This document shows positions 13,096 through 15,498 of a DNA stretch of 15,498 nucleotides, one piece after another. The notes beneath the pieces are model-generated. The model did not search any database, was not told where the DNA came from, and worked only from the letters and a program-made list of their open reading frames with translations. A program made the translations under genes and the position numbers. This DNA is from a bacterium UBP1_UBA4783 (GTDB taxonomy: Bacteria; Krumholzibacteriota; Krumholzibacteriia; Krumholzibacteriales; Krumholzibacteriaceae). The stretch covers positions 1 through 15,498 of the forward strand of contig DHHB01000055.1 of NCBI GenBank assembly GCA_002403075.1, written 5' to 3'. Numbering within the stretch: position 1 is the stretch's first letter; each line of letters begins with the position of its first letter.

Positions 13096-13791
13096 GTGAA
13101 GAAATCCGTAGAGAAGCCGTACGTAACCGCCGGGACGATTTCATCCAAAGCCCTCGAATGGCTCGATCGCGTCGCTCCCTATAACACGCACGACATGAAG
13201 CTTCGGACGGCGAAGAGCGCGCTCCTCGTCGTCGACATGCAGCTCTTCTTTCTCGATCCCGCTTCTCCGACGTACACGTGCGGCGGCCCCGCCGTCATCC
13301 CGGCCGTCTCCCGCCTCATCGCGGCGTTCCGCGCCGCGGAGCGCCCCGTGATCTTTACGAAGCACGTTCATCACGCGGACGGCCTCGACAGCGGCGTCAT
13401 GGGGTGGTGGTGGAAGGGCATGTGCGTCGAAGGCAGTCCCGAGAGCGAGATCCATCCGGAGCTCGCGCCGCGACCCCGAGAGAAGGTCGTGCTCAAACAC
13501 AGATACTCGGCCTTTTACGACACGGACCTCGCGACCGTTCTCCGCTGCCTCGGCGTGGAGGACGTGGTCGTCTGCGGCATCATGACGAACCTGTGCTGCG
13601 AGTCGACCGCCCGAGACGCCTACTTTCGCGATTATCGCGTGTTCGTTCCGGCCGACGGAACGGGTTCGATCGACGAGGAGCTGCACGTCGCGAGCCTCAT
13701 GAACCTCGCCTTCGGCTTCGCGTCCGTCACGACGGCCGGCGCGATCGCCGGCCGGCTCGAGGCATCGCGGCCGCGCGGGGGAACCGCATGA
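13096..13791 (+). CDS. Isochorismatase-family cysteine hydrolase
   Basis: This is a 231-residue protein with GTG start and AAGGAGG (13084-13090) upstream. The catalytic triad of the cysteine-hydrolase superfamily is complete. Asp47 lies in L-L-V-V-D-M-Q-L-F-F, Lys134 in V-V-L-K-H-R-Y-S-A-F, and the nucleophile Cys167 in G-I-M-T-N-L-C-C-E-S-T-A-R-D-A. A second Cys (168) follows directly. A His/Asp-rich loop (K-H-V-H-H-A-D-G, 89-96) and G-W-W-W-K-G flank the pocket. The family cleaves isochorismate, nicotinamide, N-carbamoyl compounds or ureidoacrylate; the substrate cannot be chosen here because the enzyme lacks EntB's carrier domain and no siderophore genes are nearby. The stop overlaps the patatin start (ATGA, 13788-13791). 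Confidence 0.9.
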   Translation: MKKSVEKPYVTAGTISSKALEWLDRVAPYNTHDMKLRTAKSALLVVDMQLFFLDPASPTYTCGGPAVIPAVSRLIAAFRAAERPVIFTKHVHHADGLDSGVMGWWWKGMCVEGSPESEIHPELAPRPREKVVLKHRYSAFYDTDLATVLRCLGVEDVVVCGIMTNLCCESTARDAYFRDYRVFVPADGTGSIDEELHVASLMNLAFGFASVTTAGAIAGRLEASRPRGGTA

Positions 13792-14585
13792 TATTCGGGA
13801 AGCGAAAATCGTCTCCGCGGAGGCTCAATCGAAAGAAGAGGATCGGCCTCGCCCTCGGCGGCGGCGCCGTGCTCGGCGCGGCTCACATCGGGGTTCTCCG
13901 CGCCATGGACGAGTTCAAGATCCCGGTCGCCTGCATCGCGGGAACGAGCATCGGCTCGTTCATCGCGGCCCTCTACGCGTTCGGGAAATCGTGGCGCGAG
14001 ATCGAGGAGATCGCCCTGCACACGAAATGGATCGACGTCTCGGGGCCGAGACTTTCTCAATACGGACTCCTCTCGAACAAGAAGCTCGGAAAACTGCTGA
14101 TCGACGCCGTCGGGGACGCCGAGTTCGGCGACGCTCGAATTCCTCTCGCGGTCGTGGCGACGGACATCGGAACGGGAGAGAAGGTCGTTCTGACGAACGG
14201 GCGCGTCGCCGAGGCTGTCATGGCGAGCAGCTGCGTACCCGGTGTGTACATTCCGGTCGAGATCGGCGGCAGGATCCTCGTCGACGGCGGCGTCGTCGAG
14301 AACGTCCCGGTATCGCCGCTGCGCGACATGGGCGCCGAGATCGTCGTCGGCGTCGATCTCACGGCGAATCACGCTTTCAAGAAGCCGGAGCACATCGTCG
14401 GCGTGCTCCTCAACACCTTCGGCATCACGCTCCGCAACGCGACGAAACTGCAGACGAAGCAGTCGGATGTGATTATCGCTCCCGATCTCTCGGCCTTCAA
14501 CGCCATCGACACGGCCAAGGTCGAGGCGCTTATCGCCATGGGCTACGTGGGAGCGCTCGATGCGCTTCGAGCAGCGGGGGCGTGA
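13788..14585 (+). CDS. Patatin-like phospholipase (RssA-type)
   Basis: This is a 265-residue protein translationally coupled to the cysteine hydrolase. After a basic N-terminus (K-R-K...R-K-K-R) the oxyanion loop is G-L-A-L-G-G-G-A-V-L-G-A-A-H (20-33). The nucleophile elbow G-T-S-I-G-S (52-57) gives Ser54, and the catalytic Asp166 is in V-D-G-G-V-V-E-N-V-P (165-174), so the Ser-Asp dyad of patatins is intact. Length and order match the bacterial RssA/YchK-type proteins, which are about 260-310 residues. There is no signal peptide, so it should be cytosolic or peripherally membrane-bound. It likely hydrolyses acyl esters of lipids. The pairing with a small-molecule hydrolase suggests a lipid or acyl-amide turnover unit; this is inference. 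Confidence 0.92.
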   Translation: MIFGKRKSSPRRLNRKKRIGLALGGGAVLGAAHIGVLRAMDEFKIPVACIAGTSIGSFIAALYAFGKSWREIEEIALHTKWIDVSGPRLSQYGLLSNKKLGKLLIDAVGDAEFGDARIPLAVVATDIGTGEKVVLTNGRVAEAVMASSCVPGVYIPVEIGGRILVDGGVVENVPVSPLRDMGAEIVVGVDLTANHAFKKPEHIVGVLLNTFGITLRNATKLQTKQSDVIIAPDLSAFNAIDTAKVEALIAMGYVGALDALRAAGA

Positions 14586-14614
14586 TAGACGCTTTCGAAG
14601 GGTTGTGCTACTGT
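14586..14614 (+). promoter_or_regulatory. Possible extended -10 promoter giving a leaderless DUF2007 mRNA
   Basis: TAGACG (14586-14591, four of six) and TACTGT (14609-14614) are 17 bases apart, and TGC directly precedes the -10, giving an extended -10 element. Transcription would start at about 14621-14622, exactly at ATG 14622. Confidence 0.35.
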
Positions 14615-14621
14615 GCCTCTC

Positions 14622-14939
14622 ATGAACGACGGAGAACGCGGCGCGAAAACGCCGGAGCGGGATCTCGTCTGCATCTTCCGGACGGGGGACGAGGGGCTCG
14701 TCGCCATCGTCAAATCGATCCTCGACGGCGAGGGGATCCTCTACATCGCGCGCGGCGCGGAGGTTCAGGATCTCTTCGGAGCGGGGCGCATCGGCGGGAG
14801 CTTCAACTTCGCCGTCGGCCCGGTCGATTTCATGGTCCGGCCGGAGGACGCGGCGCGCTCGCGCGCCGTTCTCGACGCGCTGCGCGAAGGCTTCCTGAGC
14901 GGCGGCGCGGCCGAGCCCGAGGACGCGGGCGATTCCTGA
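14622..14939 (+). CDS. DUF2007-domain protein
   Basis: This is a 105-residue protein if started at ATG 14622; an in-frame GTG at 14613 would add three residues. There is no ribosome site at normal distance from 14622 (GAAGGG at 14597-14602 is 10 bases from the GTG). A leaderless start is possible. The core, V-C-I-F-R-T-G-D-E-G-L-V-A-I-V-K-S-I-L (16-34), E-G-I-L-Y-I-A-R-G (37-45), then F-N-F-A-V-G-P-V-D-F-M-V-R-P-E-D-A-A-R-S (61-80), matches the small DUF2007 'putative signal transducing protein' fold. The usual length is about 70-100 residues. The C-terminus is acidic. It converges on the thioredoxin gene. The function of DUF2007 is not known. Confidence 0.8.
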   Translation: MNDGERGAKTPERDLVCIFRTGDEGLVAIVKSILDGEGILYIARGAEVQDLFGAGRIGGSFNFAVGPVDFMVRPEDAARSRAVLDALREGFLSGGAAEPEDAGDS

Positions 14940-14949
14940 GATTCGAACG

Positions 14950-14988
14950 GACGCTGCGCGGAGGCGGCCGAACGGCCGAGCGAGCGTC
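14950..14988. other. Inverted repeat between convergent genes, possible shared terminator hairpin
   Basis: GACGCT (14950-14955) and AGCGTC (14983-14988) are perfect complements and enclose GGCC-GAAC-GGCC (14966-14977), a second small hairpin. The element lies between two gene ends facing each other (14939 and 15004), the place for a bidirectional terminator, but no T- or A-run flanks it, so the call is tentative. Confidence 0.35.
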
Positions 14989-15003
14989 GCCCGGCGGTAT
15001 CTC

Positions 15004-15498
15004 TCAGAGGGCCTTCTCGATCGCCGCGGAGAGCTTCTCCCCTCGAAGGTCGTCCCCCCACGCCGCGAGGGAGCCGTCCCTTCCGACGAGGAACGGCGCC
15101 GGAATGCTCGCCACGAACCAGCGTTTCACGATCTCCGTTTTCCAGCCCGACCCGTCGTAGACGTGGCGCCAGCGCATGCCGTGCGCCGCGGTCGAGTCCC
15201 GGAGCGCCGCTACCGGCACGCGATCGCCGTAGTCGAGCGAGATCGACACGATCTCGAGTCCTCTCTCGTGGTATTTCTCGTATGCGGCGACGATGCCGGG
15301 AAGCTCGAGCCGGCACGGCGCGCACCACGTCGCCCAGAAGTCGACGAGAAGCACCTTGCCCGCGTACTCGCCGATCGACACCGTCTTGCCGTCGATGTCC
15401 GCGACGTCGAGAGGGATCGGCCACAGGAGCCGCGCGGTTTCCGGGCCGAGGCGCGTCGTGACGACGCGATAGAGCCGGTCGTCGGCGGGGAATTCCTC
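15004..15498 (-). CDS. TlpA/ResA-type thioredoxin-fold reductase (N-terminus beyond window)
   Basis: The minus-strand frame is open from the window edge to TGA at 15004-15006, about 164 residues. A GTG at 15381 is internal: the frame upstream (D-V-A-D-I-D-G-K-T-V-S, preceded by L-L-W-P-I-P-L) reads as the typical strand before the redoxin domain, so the true start lies outside. The redox centre W-A-T-W-C-A-P-C-R-L-E-L-P follows V-L-L-V-D-F. Further marks are I-V-S-I-S-L-D and the cis-Pro region S-I-P-A-P-F-L-V, then a G-R-D-G strand. This is a TlpA/ResA/AhpC-TSA-like protein, usually anchored outside the cytoplasmic membrane and reducing disulfides, for example in cytochrome c maturation. The signal segment is not visible. 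Confidence 0.9.
   Translation of the reverse strand, partial: EEFPADDRLYRVVTTRLGPETARLLWPIPLDVADIDGKTVSIGEYAGKVLLVDFWATWCAPCRLELPGIVAAYEKYHERGLEIVSISLDYGDRVPVAALRDSTAAHGMRWRHVYDGSGWKTEIVKRWFVASIPAPFLVGRDGSLAAWGDDLRGEKLSAAIEKAL

Noticed and set aside
1..15498. CRISPR arrays, insertion sequences, tRNA genes or attachment sites.
   Set aside because: No regularly spaced repeats, terminal inverted repeats with transposase, or tRNA cloverleaf with T-psi-C arm was found by eye.

Overview
The window is GC-rich DNA (roughly two thirds G+C by eye) from a bacterium with a Gram-negative type envelope. Evidence for that envelope is a lipobox lipoprotein, signal peptides, a BamE/SmpA-like protein, an MliC-type lysozyme-inhibitor domain and periplasmic TPR proteins. 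No rRNA or other phylogenetic marker is present. The gene content, especially the 'AsnB-like' periplasmic protein shared with Ignavibacteria, Bacteroidota and Gemmatimonadota type genomes, suggests an uncultivated FCB-group or neighbouring lineage (Eisenbacteria/Krumholzibacteriota-like). That placement is inference only. No mobile element, CRISPR array, rRNA or tRNA was seen, and no gene-free stretch exceeds 300 bases.

Layout. (1) 2-2156: a translationally coupled trio (ATGA and GTGA overlaps) made of the tail of a TPR protein, an exported amidotransferase-like protein often misnamed asparagine synthetase B, and a small membrane protein. (2) 2306-3107: a single exported TPR protein with a likely promoter and a textbook intrinsic terminator. 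(3) 3121-5057: a small lipoprotein with its own promoter, a two-helix membrane protein, and two unrecognised cytosolic proteins. (4) 5165-7945: an HXXEE membrane protein, an MGT/MurG-like glycosyltransferase and a three-domain lipoprotein (MliC, COG3650-like, META), closely spaced. (5) 8015-9599: a HerA/FtsK-like ATPase of the DUF853/YjgR family behind a good sigma-70-like promoter. (6) 9696-10834: a SAM methyltransferase overlapping a TrmO/TsaA-type tRNA methyltransferase. (7) 10886-11748: a peroxiredoxin gene interrupted by an in-frame TGA exactly at the peroxidatic cysteine, with a SECIS-like hairpin just downstream. (8) 11766-13068: a coiled-coil plus BamE-like protein and a DUF6544/6920-type membrane-anchored protein. 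(9) 13096-14585: an isochorismatase-like cysteine hydrolase overlapping a patatin-like phospholipase. (10) 14622-14939: a DUF2007 protein that may be leaderless, convergent with a TlpA/ResA-type thioredoxin that runs off the right edge on the minus strand.

The outstanding item is region 7. Read as one frame from 10987 to 11688, the gene encodes a 233-residue selenocysteine peroxiredoxin (P-x-x-x-T-x-x-U motif) with no downstream cysteine at all. Ordinary gene calling would split it into two fragments or truncate it. Its presence predicts SelA, SelB, SelD and tRNA-Sec elsewhere in the genome. The rest is ordinary chromosomal housekeeping and envelope content, with several small conserved families of unknown function.
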